Shown: positions 1 through 6,832, counted from the first letter of the stretch. The stretch: DNA of 7,324 bases from an uncultured Oscillospiraceae bacterium (GCA_900756495.1 CAAEKI010000109.1:1-7324), one strand, 5' to 3'. A program made the numbers and translations. Notes: generated by a model not told the origin, from the sequence alone.

Positions 1-80
1 CCCCGTCGGCGCCGTTCTAACAAGGCGTGAGGGGGTTCGCCTCTCCCCGCACCATCATTGAGAGTATGGAGGTTGTTCCA
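1..80 (+). other. Unresolved left edge: end of an upstream gene or intergenic leader with a stem-loop
   Basis: The 80 bases before livG are too short to identify a gene. Stops occur at 18-20 (TAA), 28-30 (TGA) and 59-61 (TGA) in the three + frames, so an upstream + strand gene could end at any of them. A stem-loop can be drawn at 27-52: GTG (27-29) pairs with CAC (50-52) and GGGG (31-34) with CCCC (45-48), with one A-G mismatch between the two blocks. No T-run follows, so it does not look like a full terminator. In Liv-type operons a substrate-binding protein gene often lies just upstream; whether that is so here cannot be seen. Confidence 0.3.
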
Positions 81-83
81 TTG
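68..83 (+). promoter_or_regulatory. Ribosome binding site that sets a TTG start for livG
   Basis: GGAGGT at 68-73 is a near-perfect Shine-Dalgarno sequence, seven bases before TTG at 81-83. In-frame alternatives are GTG at 27 and ATG at 66. The ATG overlaps the Shine-Dalgarno itself and has no equivalent signal of its own. The TTG start also gives the usual LivG N-terminus, in which the first beta strand (ILSVKDLGISFG) begins a few residues in. Confidence 0.75.
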
Positions 84-806
84 AGTACGATTCTAAGCGT
101 AAAGGATCTGGGGATCTCCTTCGGCAGCAACGATGTGCTCAAGTCTGTCAACTTTGAGCTCCAGGAGAACGAAGTTCTGGGGGTTATCGGCCCAAATGGC
201 GCCGGAAAAACCGTGATGCTGAACATCCTGACCGGCATCCTGAAGCCCACCAAGGGCACAGTTACTTACCAGGGAAAAGACATTACCAACGAGGATATCA
301 CCAAACGCTGCAAATCGGGGATTGGCCGCACCTTTCAGGTGCCCCGGCCCTTTGAGAAGATGACGGTCTTTGAAAATATCATGGTAGGCGGCGTGTATGG
401 CGCAGGGATGACAGAGAAACAGGCCAAAGTCAGGGCCCATGAGGTGGCCGAGACCATCGGCCTTCAGGACAAGCTGACTTGGTTTGGTTCAAAGCTGGGA
501 TTGCTAGATCGCAAACGGCTGGAGATTGGCCGGGCCTTGGCCACCAACCCCAAGGTTCTCCTGCTGGACGAGGTGGGCGGAGGCCTGACCGAATCCGAGG
601 TGGAGACTGTCATTCAGCTGGTCAAGACCGTGAAGAGTCAGGGGTTGTCGGTGATTTGGATTGAGCATATCATCCGTACTATGCTGGAAGGTACCGACCG
701 GGTGCTTTTGCTGGCAAACGGTGTGGATGTGACCTGCGGTACTCCGCTGGAGGTCATGAACTCCGATGCGGTGAAGGAAGTCTACATGGGAGGTGACGAG
801 GACTGA
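81..806 (+). CDS. livG: Branched-chain amino acid/amide ABC transporter ATP-binding protein, LivG type
   Basis: This is one of two cytoplasmic ATPases of a Liv/HAAT-family importer; it binds a permease and hydrolyses ATP. From the TTG start it has 241 residues, slightly shorter than typical LivG (about 255). Visible motifs are Walker A GPNGAGKT (37-44), Q-loop FQVPRPF with Gln86, Walker B VLLLDE (159-164) and a switch His196 in WIEHI. The family signature is altered: where LSGGQ or LSYGQ would stand, it reads LGLLDRKRLEIGRAL (139-153). The D-loop region is VGGGLTESE rather than the common MAGLNPTE. From memory, a LivG subfamily shares the LLDRKRLE and WIEH features, so this is probably divergence rather than decay. 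The gene opens the visible operon and overlaps livF by ATGA. The substrate cannot be read from the ATPase. Confidence 0.93.
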   Translation: MSTILSVKDLGISFGSNDVLKSVNFELQENEVLGVIGPNGAGKTVMLNILTGILKPTKGTVTYQGKDITNEDITKRCKSGIGRTFQVPRPFEKMTVFENIMVGGVYGAGMTEKQAKVRAHEVAETIGLQDKLTWFGSKLGLLDRKRLEIGRALATNPKVLLLDEVGGGLTESEVETVIQLVKTVKSQGLSVIWIEHIIRTMLEGTDRVLLLANGVDVTCGTPLEVMNSDAVKEVYMGGDED

Positions 807-1528
807 TGAGCATGCTGGAAGTCAAGGATTTAGATGTGCGCTATGGCGATTTCCAGGCCATCAATGGCGTCAGCTTGAAGGTGGAGGAGGGGACCATCGT
901 AGCTCTCATTGGAGCTAACGGCGCAGGAAAGTCCACCATTATGCAGACCATCTGCGGCATCAACAGGCCCAGCAAGGGCAGCATTGAATTTATGGGAAAG
1001 AGCATCGGCGGGCTCAAGCCCAGTAAAATTGCCGCCGCCGGTCTCACCATGAGCCCTGAGGGGAGCCATTGTTTTGAAAAAATGACGGTTCAGGATAACC
1101 TGCTTATGGGGGCCTACCTTTGCAAGTCCAACAAGGAGCGCCTGGAGCGCCTGGATAAAATTTATAAGCTCTTTCCCGTGCTGGAAGAGAAGAAGAATCA
1201 GCTCTCGACCTTCCTCTCGGGCGGTCAGCGGCAGATGCTTGCCATCGGCCGGGGCATTATGATGGAGCCTAAGCTCCTTCTCTGTGACGAAATCTCTCTG
1301 GGTCTGGCCCCTGTGGTCATCAAAGACATCTATGCCAAACTGCGGGAGATTGCGGATACCGGAGTCACCCTGATGATCGTAGAGCAGGATGTAAACCGGA
1401 GCCTCAAACATTCGGACTACGCCTATGTGATCCTGGAGGGAAGGGTCGTGATGGAGGGCAAGTCCAGCGAGCTGGATCCGGAAGAGGTCAACGACGCCTA
1501 CTTCGGCATCAACAAGTTCGCACACTAG
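806..1528 (+). CDS. livF: Branched-chain amino acid/amide ABC transporter ATP-binding protein, LivF type
   Basis: This is the second ATPase of the importer and pairs with LivG on the cytoplasmic face. It has 240 residues, a normal LivF length. Motifs in order are Walker A GANGAGKS (36-43), the LivF-style Q-loop region SPEGSHCF (83-90), a canonical signature LSGGQ (137-141), Walker B LLLCDE (157-162) and VEQD (192-195). LivF proteins typically carry Gln in VEQN where other ABC ATPases have the switch His, so Gln194 is normal for the family. The ATG overlaps the livG stop (TGA 804-806), implying translational coupling. GGGAGGTGA at 788-796 lies nine bases before it; a second ATG at 812 is less well spaced. 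Its intact LSGGQ contrasts with the altered signature of LivG. Confidence 0.95.
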   Translation: MSMLEVKDLDVRYGDFQAINGVSLKVEEGTIVALIGANGAGKSTIMQTICGINRPSKGSIEFMGKSIGGLKPSKIAAAGLTMSPEGSHCFEKMTVQDNLLMGAYLCKSNKERLERLDKIYKLFPVLEEKKNQLSTFLSGGQRQMLAIGRGIMMEPKLLLCDEISLGLAPVVIKDIYAKLREIADTGVTLMIVEQDVNRSLKHSDYAYVILEGRVVMEGKSSELDPEEVNDAYFGINKFAH

Positions 1529-1547
1529 GGAAGGAGCTGCTGCTTTT

Positions 1548-2411
1548 ATGTTACAGTGTTTGATCCAGGGCGTCCTGCTGGGCGGGCTCTACGCCATCAT
1601 CGGCATCGGTATGTCCATGGTCTTCGGCATTATGGGCCTGACCAACCTGGCCCACGGCGACCTGATGATTCTGGGTACCTACATCACCATGCTGCTTACT
1701 ACCACCAGCGGCCTGCCGCTGTTCCTGTCGGTAATTATCTCGGTGGTCATCATGGCGATCATAGGCTTTGTGGTACAGAACTGCCTGGTCAACCGGGTGC
1801 TGGACAAGGGTTCCGAGCCAGCTCTGCTGGTCACATTCGGTGTGTCCATCTTTCTATCCAACCTGATTTTGAAACTCTTCAGCGCCGACTACAAGTCCAT
1901 CCCCAATTCTCTGGCCTCCACCAACGTGCTCTCCACGAAGGTGCTGTCCATCTCGGGCATCTATCTGTTCAGCTTCATTGTAGGCCTGGTGGTCATTGCG
2001 GTGCTGAGCTATATCATGCAAAAGACCAACTTCGGCCGCTCCATCCGGGCTACCTCCAACGACACCATGGCCGCAGAACTCATGGGCGTGAATACCAAGC
2101 GGGCCTACAGCTATGCCATGATCATCGCCATGGTTACCGCCGCCATTGCCGGCGCTCTGGTGGGTTCCACCTTTACCTTCAATCCCGCCTCTGGCACGTC
2201 CTACCTCATCATTGCCTTCGGCGTGGTGGTCATCGGCGGCATGGGCAGCCTCATCGGCACTCTGCTGGGCGGCGTGGTGCTGGGTGTGGCTCAGCTCCTG
2301 GGTGGCTATTTCTTTGGATCCGGCGTCCAGATGCTCGTCGCCTATATCGTCCTGCTGGTCATCCTGGCGGTCCGTCCCAACGGCCTCCTGGTCTCCGGCG
2401 CCCGCAAGTAA
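1548..2411 (+). CDS. livH: Branched-chain amino acid/amide ABC transporter permease, LivH type
   Basis: This integral membrane protein of 287 residues is one half of the translocation pore. The N-terminal stretch YAIIGIGMSMVFGIMGLTN (15-33) followed by LAHGDLMILGTY (34-45) is the hallmark LivH opening. Several further hydrophobic segments follow, around 55-80, 92-111, 137-156, 187-207, 217-233, 236-254 and 260-275. The cytoplasmic loop around 162-186 (FGRSIRATSNDTMAAELMGVN) resembles the ATPase-coupling loop of this family. The C-terminal VRPNGLLV matches the usual RPxGL ending. AAGGAG at 1531-1536 precedes the ATG by 11 bases, and the gap from livF is 19 bases, so the genes are co-transcribed. 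Confidence 0.94.
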   Translation: MLQCLIQGVLLGGLYAIIGIGMSMVFGIMGLTNLAHGDLMILGTYITMLLTTTSGLPLFLSVIISVVIMAIIGFVVQNCLVNRVLDKGSEPALLVTFGVSIFLSNLILKLFSADYKSIPNSLASTNVLSTKVLSISGIYLFSFIVGLVVIAVLSYIMQKTNFGRSIRATSNDTMAAELMGVNTKRAYSYAMIIAMVTAAIAGALVGSTFTFNPASGTSYLIIAFGVVVIGGMGSLIGTLLGGVVLGVAQLLGGYFFGSGVQMLVAYIVLLVILAVRPNGLLVSGARK

Positions 2412-2433
2412 GCAGAAAGGAAGTGATGGTACT

Positions 2434-3399
2434 ATGACCCTTTTGAACCGGACCGGGAAGAAATCTCCCATCGGCCTCATCGTCGGAATTATCATCCTCG
2501 TGGTGCTGCTTGTGCTGCCGGCCTTTGGCTCCAGCAACATGCTCTCCATCCTGAGCCTGATTTTTATTTACATGGCCATGGGGCAGATGTGGAACCTGAT
2601 GGGGGGGTACGCCGGCCTCCTCTCCCTGGGGATGCAGGCATTTATCGGTATCGGCGGCTACTGCTTGGCCGTCTTCTCGGTAAACTACGGCATCAATATC
2701 TATGTGGCCATCCTCATGGGTGCCGTGTTCTCGGTGCTCTTCGGCCTAGCGGTCTCTCCGGCCCTCTTCAAGATGACCGGCGTCTATTTTGCCATTGGCT
2801 CTTGGGTGGTGGCCGAGGCCCTGCTCATCGCCTTCTCCAACTGGAAGTTCGTGCGCTACGCCCAGGGCATTGGTATCTCCACCGTCTATCAGCTCTCGGG
2901 CACCCAGATCTACTACACCGCCATGGCACTGGGTGTGGTGGCTGTGCTGGTGGTCCTGTGCCTCATGCGCTCCAAGACTGGCCTGGCCCTCATGGCCATC
3001 CGGGACAGCGCAGGCGCCGCCGAGGCCATGGGTGTGCCTATCTACAAGACTAAGATCAAGTGCTATATGATCGCCTGCTTCTTTACCGGCCTAGCCGGCG
3101 GCGTCATGTACATGGTACAGGGCTACATCGTCCCCTCCGCCGGCTTCTCTATCCAGTGGACGGTAGCCATGACATTTATGGTCATCATCGGCGGCAGCGG
3201 CACTATGGAAGGCCCCATCATCGGCGCCATCCTCTACGTCTTGCTGACCCAGTACCTGTATAACTTCCCTGGCTGGTCCATGATCATTCTGGGCCTCATC
3301 GCTGTGGTGGTCATCCTCATTGCCCCACGCGGTATTTTCGGTACAATCAATGAAAAGACGGGCTTCGAGATTCTCTCTCCCCGGCGCAGCCTTCATTAG
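2434..3399 (+). CDS. livM: Branched-chain amino acid/amide ABC transporter permease, LivM type
   Basis: This second permease has 321 residues and pairs with LivH. The reading frame is open well back into livH (from 2146), but that part is out-of-frame livH sequence. The real start is ATG 2434, with an AAAGGAAG Shine-Dalgarno ending about ten bases upstream. The LivM signature is clear: NLMGGYAGLLSLGMQAFIGI (54-73). The coupling loop lies around 179-205 (RSKTGLALMAIRDSAGAAEA), and the end carries APRGIFG (297-303), the usual LivM C-terminal motif. Hydrophobic segments fall near 12-31, 36-53, 62-84, 88-110, 115-134, 162-178, 210-230, 243-273 and 282-297. The tail after residue 303 is short and charged. 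The gene sits 22 bases after livH and is followed by the operon terminator. Confidence 0.94.
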   Translation: MTLLNRTGKKSPIGLIVGIIILVVLLVLPAFGSSNMLSILSLIFIYMAMGQMWNLMGGYAGLLSLGMQAFIGIGGYCLAVFSVNYGINIYVAILMGAVFSVLFGLAVSPALFKMTGVYFAIGSWVVAEALLIAFSNWKFVRYAQGIGISTVYQLSGTQIYYTAMALGVVAVLVVLCLMRSKTGLALMAIRDSAGAAEAMGVPIYKTKIKCYMIACFFTGLAGGVMYMVQGYIVPSAGFSIQWTVAMTFMVIIGGSGTMEGPIIGAILYVLLTQYLYNFPGWSMIILGLIAVVVILIAPRGIFGTINEKTGFEILSPRRSLH

Positions 3400-3404
3400 C
3401 TGAT

Positions 3405-3445
3405 AAAAGCTTCTGTCCGCACACAGGTGCGGACAGAAGCTTTTT
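3405..3445 (+). terminator. Perfect 18-bp hairpin terminator, probably bidirectional
   Basis: The arms AAAAGCTTCTGTCCGCAC (3405-3422) and GTGCGGACAGAAGCTTTT (3427-3444) are exact reverse complements around the tetraloop ACAG. On the + strand the stem ends in TTTTT, six bases after the livM stop. On the - strand the matching arm ends in TTTT then ATCA, 33 bases after the patB stop. It therefore lies between two convergent operons and probably ends both. The - strand T-run is the weaker one. Confidence 0.92.
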
Positions 3446-3477
3446 GCGGATGTAAGTCAAAAAGGGAGAGAAACTGT

Positions 3478-4680
3478 TTATGACGCCAAACCGCTGGAGC
3501 GAAGAGCGGTGATGGCCGTTTCTATGCGGCTCATGGCATCGCTGATTATCTGCAGGGGGCTGGCGAAGTTTAAGCGGACAAAGCCGGAACCCTCGGGACC
3601 AAACGAGCTGCCCATATTCAGGCCGACCTTTGCTCTGTGGACAAACAGGGCCTCAAGGTCCTCGTCGCTGAGACGCAGATTTCGGCAGTCGATCCAGAGC
3701 ATGTACGTCGCTTCCGGGGGAATGGGGATCAGCTCGGGTGTATGGGAGCGGAGGAAGTCTATGATATAGCGGCGGTTTTTGTCCAGATATGCCAGCAGCT
3801 GTGCCTGCCAGTCGTCGCAATAGCGGTAGGCGGCTTCGGTGGCGATGGGGCCGAGCATGTTCAGCTCCATCATGTGCTGATTGGTCAAAACCCTGGCAAA
3901 TTTCTTGCGCAGCTGTTCTCCCGGGATAATGATATTGGAAGTCTGGAGCCCGGCGAGATTAAAGGACTTGCTGGCGGAGGAGCAGACGACGAGATGCTCC
4001 AGCCCTCCTAATTTCTGCATGGGTACGGCGGCAGAGGTAAACGAGTGCCCGGGGAAAACAAAGTCGCAGTGAATTTCGTCGGAGATCAGCGGCACGCCGT
4101 ACTTGAGGCATAGCGCGCAGACCTGATGCAGTTCTTCGTACGTCCATGAGCGCCCGATGGGGTTGTGAGGATTGCAGAAGATCATAAGCTTGGCCTTGGG
4201 ATGGGCGAGCTGACGCTCCAGCGATGCAAAATCCAGGACAAAGCGCTCCCCTGTCTGCAGCAGCGGGCTGCGCAGAATGGTCCGCCCGTTGTCCTCGATG
4301 AGGTGGGCAAAGGGGTGGTACATAGGAGTTGGGAGCACCACGCCGTCTCCGGGGCTGGTCATGCCCTGTATGCAGTAGGCTACAGCCCCCACGACGCCGG
4401 GGCTGTGGAGAATCCAGTCGCGCTGGATATTCCAGTTCCATTTTTGAGAAAAACGCTCGATGACCGCTTCGTAGTAGGATGTTGTCGCGCGCGTATATCC
4501 GAAAATACCGAAGTCGGCCGCCCGCTTGATGGCCTCTTGTATGGGAGGAGCGGCTGGAAAATCCATATCTGCGGTGGTCAATGGGATAAGATCGGGCTCG
4601 CCATACTTCTCTTCTACGGTATCCCAGCGAATGGAACCGGTTCCTTTGCGCGAGATTACATTATCAAAATCATAATTCAT
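3478..4680 (-). CDS. patB: MalY/PatB-family PLP-dependent C-S beta-lyase or aminotransferase
   Basis: This fold-type I PLP enzyme has 400 residues, typical of the MalY/PatB group. Members cleave the C-S bond of cystathionine or cysteine conjugates, giving a thiol, pyruvate and ammonia; some annotated homologues are ordinary aminotransferases. The opening MNYDFDNVISRKGTGSIRWD and the block TTADMDFPAAPPIQEAI followed by FGIFGYT are characteristic. Active-site residues include Tyr121 (PMYHPF), Asn170 and Asn173 (CNPHNPIG), Asp201 (ISDEIHCDF), the Schiff-base Lys238 (SSASKSFNLAG) and the carboxylate-binding Arg369 (FVRLNF). An in-frame TTG lies eight codons upstream, but ATG 4680 fits the family N-terminus and has GGAG ten bases before it. 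The gene starts 50 bases after the nhaC stop, with no terminator between, so they are likely co-transcribed. The symbol marks family; substrate is unknown. Confidence 0.88.
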   Translation of the reverse strand: MNYDFDNVISRKGTGSIRWDTVEEKYGEPDLIPLTTADMDFPAAPPIQEAIKRAADFGIFGYTRATTSYYEAVIERFSQKWNWNIQRDWILHSPGVVGAVAYCIQGMTSPGDGVVLPTPMYHPFAHLIEDNGRTILRSPLLQTGERFVLDFASLERQLAHPKAKLMIFCNPHNPIGRSWTYEELHQVCALCLKYGVPLISDEIHCDFVFPGHSFTSAAVPMQKLGGLEHLVVCSSASKSFNLAGLQTSNIIIPGEQLRKKFARVLTNQHMMELNMLGPIATEAAYRYCDDWQAQLLAYLDKNRRYIIDFLRSHTPELIPIPPEATYMLWIDCRNLRLSDEDLEALFVHRAKVGLNMGSSFGPEGSGFVRLNFASPLQIISDAMSRIETAITALRSSGLAS

Positions 4681-4730
4681 AACAGCTATTCTCCAATGCT
4701 CCAAATATCACTGACTCGGTCGGTTATTGT

Positions 4731-6080
4731 CTAAGAAACGGCCTTATCTTTGCGTTGGAAGAGGTTGAACTGGATAGACAGTAGTGTAATGACCGCAATA
4801 CAAATCGGGTAAATAGCGAACCGGACCAAACTCACAGGATCCACGCCGTCTGCCAGGGAGGAGGCGTCCACCGTCAGACCGGCCCAGAAAACAACGCCGT
4901 TCTGCATGGTGGCAAAGATGTCCAAAAGGCTGGCGGTCCTGCGGGCATCGACCTTGTAGGGCTCGGTGATGGTTTTGGCCAGCGGGGCGGCCACAATAAT
5001 GGCACTGGTGCTGCGGATCAGAGCGCCCAGCAGGAAGGCCAGAGCGGCAACGCTGTACTGCGCGCCCTTGGCTGTTTTGATGTTGCTGGTCAGCTTGTTG
5101 ATGAGCCAATCAATGCCTCCGTTATAGGCGACGACGCCCATCATACCCTGGAACAGAAGGGAAATGAAGATGGTGCTGCTCATCTTGGTCATGCCGGCAC
5201 CCACAGCAGACATAAAGCTCATAACGGTGAAATCGCCGAAACAGAAGCCAACAAGAGCAGAGAAGATAATACCGGTGGTGAGTACAGTCATGATATTCAT
5301 ACCGGCAACAGCAACCACAATAATATAGAAATAAGGCAGCATTTTAATGATGTTGTAGCTTCCGATCTCGGGGGCCGCTCCACCGGCGGCGGAGGTGCCT
5401 AGTACGCCGTAGATAATGAGGGCGATGATCAAAGCGGGAATGACCAGCATGATATTGAACTTGAATTTGTCCTTCATTTCACAGCCTAAGCCACGGGTGG
5501 CTGCGATAGTGGTATCGGATACAAAGGAAAGATTATCTCCGAGGCTGGCGCCGCCTACTACGGCCGAGACGGCGATAACAACGTCCAGACCTGCCTGATT
5601 GGCTAATCCGACAGCGATAGGAACCATGGCGGTGACAGTACCTACAGAAGTACCAATGGAAAAGGAGACGATGGACGTTACAAACAAAAGCCCTGCATAA
5701 ATCATATTCTTCGGAATGAACTGCAGCAGGAAATTGCTCAGTGACTCTATACCGCCCATGGACTGGCTAACCGAGGTGAAAACGCCGGCTAACAGGAAGA
5801 TGACTACCATCATTAGAGTGGTGGGATTGGCGGCGCCCTTACTAAATGCATCTACTCGGTTTGAGACCTTGTCGCCCCTACTGCCAATAAAGAAACTGGC
5901 GACCGTTGCAATTAGCACAACTGCAGTAATGGGAAAACTATTTCCGGTCTGAGGAGTTCCAGTTGCAGCATTTACGAGGATCTTTGCGATAACGATACCA
6001 ATCAGAATTAGGAAAGGCAGGAACGCCCATCCCCCCATGGCTTTTTTAGACGATATTGCTGTTCCGCTTTTGTTATTCAT
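4731..6080 (-). CDS. nhaC: NhaC-family Na+/H+ antiporter or related secondary transporter
   Basis: This polytopic membrane transporter has 449 residues, near the usual NhaC-family length. About 11 hydrophobic segments are visible, starting near residues 18-37, 48-66, 87-104 and 126-142. Family-like motifs are SIGTSVGTVTAMVPIA (141-156) and GASLGDNLSFVSDTT (177-191), followed by IAATRGLGCEMKDKF. A second-half block RSTSAIIVAAPLAKTI (356-371) has related small-residue, Ser/Thr-rich character. Known members include Na+/H+ antiporters and the malate/lactate antiporter MleN, so an organic-solute role is possible. Beside a PLP enzyme, amino acid or keto-acid exchange is a reasonable guess but unproven. 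The ATG at 6080-6078 is preceded by GAGAGGGG, about nine bases upstream. Transcription runs on into patB. A long non-coding leader lies upstream. Confidence 0.88.
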   Translation of the reverse strand: MNNKSGTAISSKKAMGGWAFLPFLILIGIVIAKILVNAATGTPQTGNSFPITAVVLIATVASFFIGSRGDKVSNRVDAFSKGAANPTTLMMVVIFLLAGVFTSVSQSMGGIESLSNFLLQFIPKNMIYAGLLFVTSIVSFSIGTSVGTVTAMVPIAVGLANQAGLDVVIAVSAVVGGASLGDNLSFVSDTTIAATRGLGCEMKDKFKFNIMLVIPALIIALIIYGVLGTSAAGGAAPEIGSYNIIKMLPYFYIIVVAVAGMNIMTVLTTGIIFSALVGFCFGDFTVMSFMSAVGAGMTKMSSTIFISLLFQGMMGVVAYNGGIDWLINKLTSNIKTAKGAQYSVAALAFLLGALIRSTSAIIVAAPLAKTITEPYKVDARRTASLLDIFATMQNGVVFWAGLTVDASSLADGVDPVSLVRFAIYPICIAVITLLSIQFNLFQRKDKAVS

Positions 6081-6130
6081 AGATACATGCCCCTCTCTTT
6101 TAATTCATTATACTCAGCCGTTTGATACTC

Positions 6131-6260
6131 TGGCGCTCACCTCCTGACATATCTGCCGTATGGCACATTGATCGACGATATAATACAAAACTTATCGTTA
6201 AGGCCTTCGGGTTTATTCTTATAGGTATTTATAAACAGCTTCGATGCTATTTGAGCGCCA
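6131..6260 (-). promoter_or_regulatory. Candidate structured 5' leader of nhaC
   Basis: On the - strand RNA the 9-mer TGGCGCTCA (6260-6252) can pair exactly with TGAGCGCCA (6139-6131) across 112 bases. Inside are three non-overlapping perfect mini-stems: GTTTAT/ATAAAC (6236-6231 with 6216-6211), ACGATA/TATCGT (6198-6193 with 6180-6175) and TGCC/GGCA (6165-6162 with 6157-6154). Together they could form a multi-branched fold. The 3' closing arm abuts a strong Shine-Dalgarno-like GGAGGTGA (6144-6137) that has no usable start codon at normal spacing. I could match it to no riboswitch or T-box consensus that I know. Short stems are common by chance, so this is a hypothesis. Confidence 0.3.
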
Positions 6261-6294
6261 CAACCTTTCTGCTGAAATGTGGAGCATTTGCTTT

Positions 6295-6304
6295 ACCTGC
6301 AGGT
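6295..6304. repeat. 10-bp perfect palindrome in nhaC upstream region
   Basis: ACCTGCAGGT reads the same on both strands; allowing one mismatch, the symmetry extends to 14 bases (6293-6306). It lies about 215 bases upstream of the nhaC start and downstream of the candidate promoter at 6358-6386. It could be an operator for a dimeric regulator, but no other copy is seen in the window. Confidence 0.3.
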
Positions 6305-6357
6305 GATATTAGCTTTTGCTTGACTTATTATATTTCAATACAAGTTTGGGTGAATTT

Positions 6358-6386
6358 ATTATAAGTAAGACAAGTTAAAAATGCAA
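6358..6386 (-). promoter_or_regulatory. Candidate sigma-A-type promoter for nhaC-patB
   Basis: On the - strand a perfect TATAAT (+ coordinates 6363-6358) follows TTGCAT (6386-6381) after exactly 17 bases. The -35 box matches the consensus at only three of six positions. Transcription would begin near 6351 and give a leader of about 270 bases before nhaC. The surrounding DNA is so AT-rich that a TATAAT match is weak evidence; further TATAAT matches occur on the - strand at 6400-6395, 6555-6550 and 6112-6107 without good -35 partners. Confidence 0.35.
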
Positions 6387-6518
6387 TAAAAAATATTATA
6401 ATGAAAAAAATTTATATGAATAAACAAAAATGCCATTTTAAATTGGGCAAAACGACTGTAATATATTGATAATTACTTAAAAACTTAATATATTTACCAA
6501 GCGATAAAACAAAAATGC
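6377..6518. repeat. Three spaced copies of AAAAATGC (GCATTTTT on the - strand)
   Basis: Copies lie at 6377-6384, 6426-6433 and 6511-6518. The last two are extended to a shared 12-mer AAACAAAAATGC (6422-6433 and 6507-6518), 85 bases apart. The first copy overlaps the -35 box of the candidate nhaC promoter. They could be binding sites of a regulator, or simple low-complexity repetition in AT-rich DNA. Confidence 0.35.
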
Positions 6519-6650
6519 ACATTGCTTTACTTGTAAATTGTTAAAACTTATTATAATATTAAATACAACAAGCTGTGAGCTGTTTCCACTCGGCGGGCAG
6601 GTTTGCAGCACATTATTGAAGAGAGAAAATCGAATGCCGCCGCCTTAACG

Positions 6651-6693
6651 TTTAAAATAACCCCCGGCGCAGGCCGGAGACCTGCGCCGGGGG
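6651..6693 (-). terminator. Hairpin terminator of ridA
   Basis: The arms CCCCCGGCGCAGG (6661-6673) and CCTGCGCCGGGGG (6681-6693) are exact 13-bp reverse complements around a seven-base loop. Read on the - strand, the stem is followed directly by TTATTTTAAA (6660-6651), a T-rich tail. On the + strand the stem is followed by CATTTCTTC, a poorer tail. It lies about 140 bases after the ridA stop and would separate ridA from nhaC-patB. Confidence 0.85.
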
Positions 6694-6832
6694 CATTTCT
6701 TCAAGGACTGTTCCTGTTGTTGTGAGTTTGCTTTTATCTGTGGCGAAAATAGAGAAGAGGTGTGACATGGCCTGTATCAGCAGCCACATTGTCTGCGGGA
6801 GGAAGCGTCCTTCTCGAGGGGCTGCCTGGTGA

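Larger units (their letters stand above)
6340..6570. other. AT-rich intergenic block without a gene
   Basis: G+C is about 20% over 6361-6540 by direct count, far below the neighbouring genes. No reading frame here has a plausible start, Shine-Dalgarno and protein-like composition. It contains a direct repeat of TAATATATT (6459-6467 and 6486-6494), three copies of AAAAATGC and several TATAAT-like words. It most likely serves as the promoter and regulatory region of nhaC. Together with 6081-6339 and 6571-6660 it makes up the roughly 580-base non-coding gap. Confidence 0.6.

Noticed and set aside
830..1525. 231-residue open frame antisense to livF
   Set aside because: The + frame has all ABC ATPase motifs; the antisense frame is a by-product of GC-rich codon use, with no family resemblance.
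2146..2433. 96-codon N-terminal extension of livM
   Set aside because: This part lies within livH in a different frame; the Shine-Dalgarno and family N-terminus both place the start at 2434.
1556..2437. 293-residue open frame overlapping livH in another + frame
   Set aside because: Its composition (many His, Arg, Gly, Pro) is typical of a shifted frame, whereas livH has clear permease motifs.
4165..4734. 189-residue + strand frame antisense to patB
   Set aside because: The - strand frame encodes an intact PLP enzyme with all active-site residues; the antisense frame shows no domain.
6107..6129. TATAAT on the - strand 27 bases upstream of the nhaC start as its promoter
   Set aside because: No -35-like hexamer lies at 16-18 bases and the TGn extension is one base out of place. 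It remains a weak alternative that would remove the long leader.
6081..6363. Known riboswitch (lysine, glycine, SAM, purine, c-di-GMP) or T-box before nhaC
   Set aside because: None of the conserved core strings I know for these classes is present on the - strand; only generic pairing is seen.
6122..6364. 80-residue open frame on the + strand in the nhaC upstream region
   Set aside because: It starts at TTG without a Shine-Dalgarno, has no recognisable family features and crosses the AT-rich leader; it is better explained as non-coding regulatory DNA.
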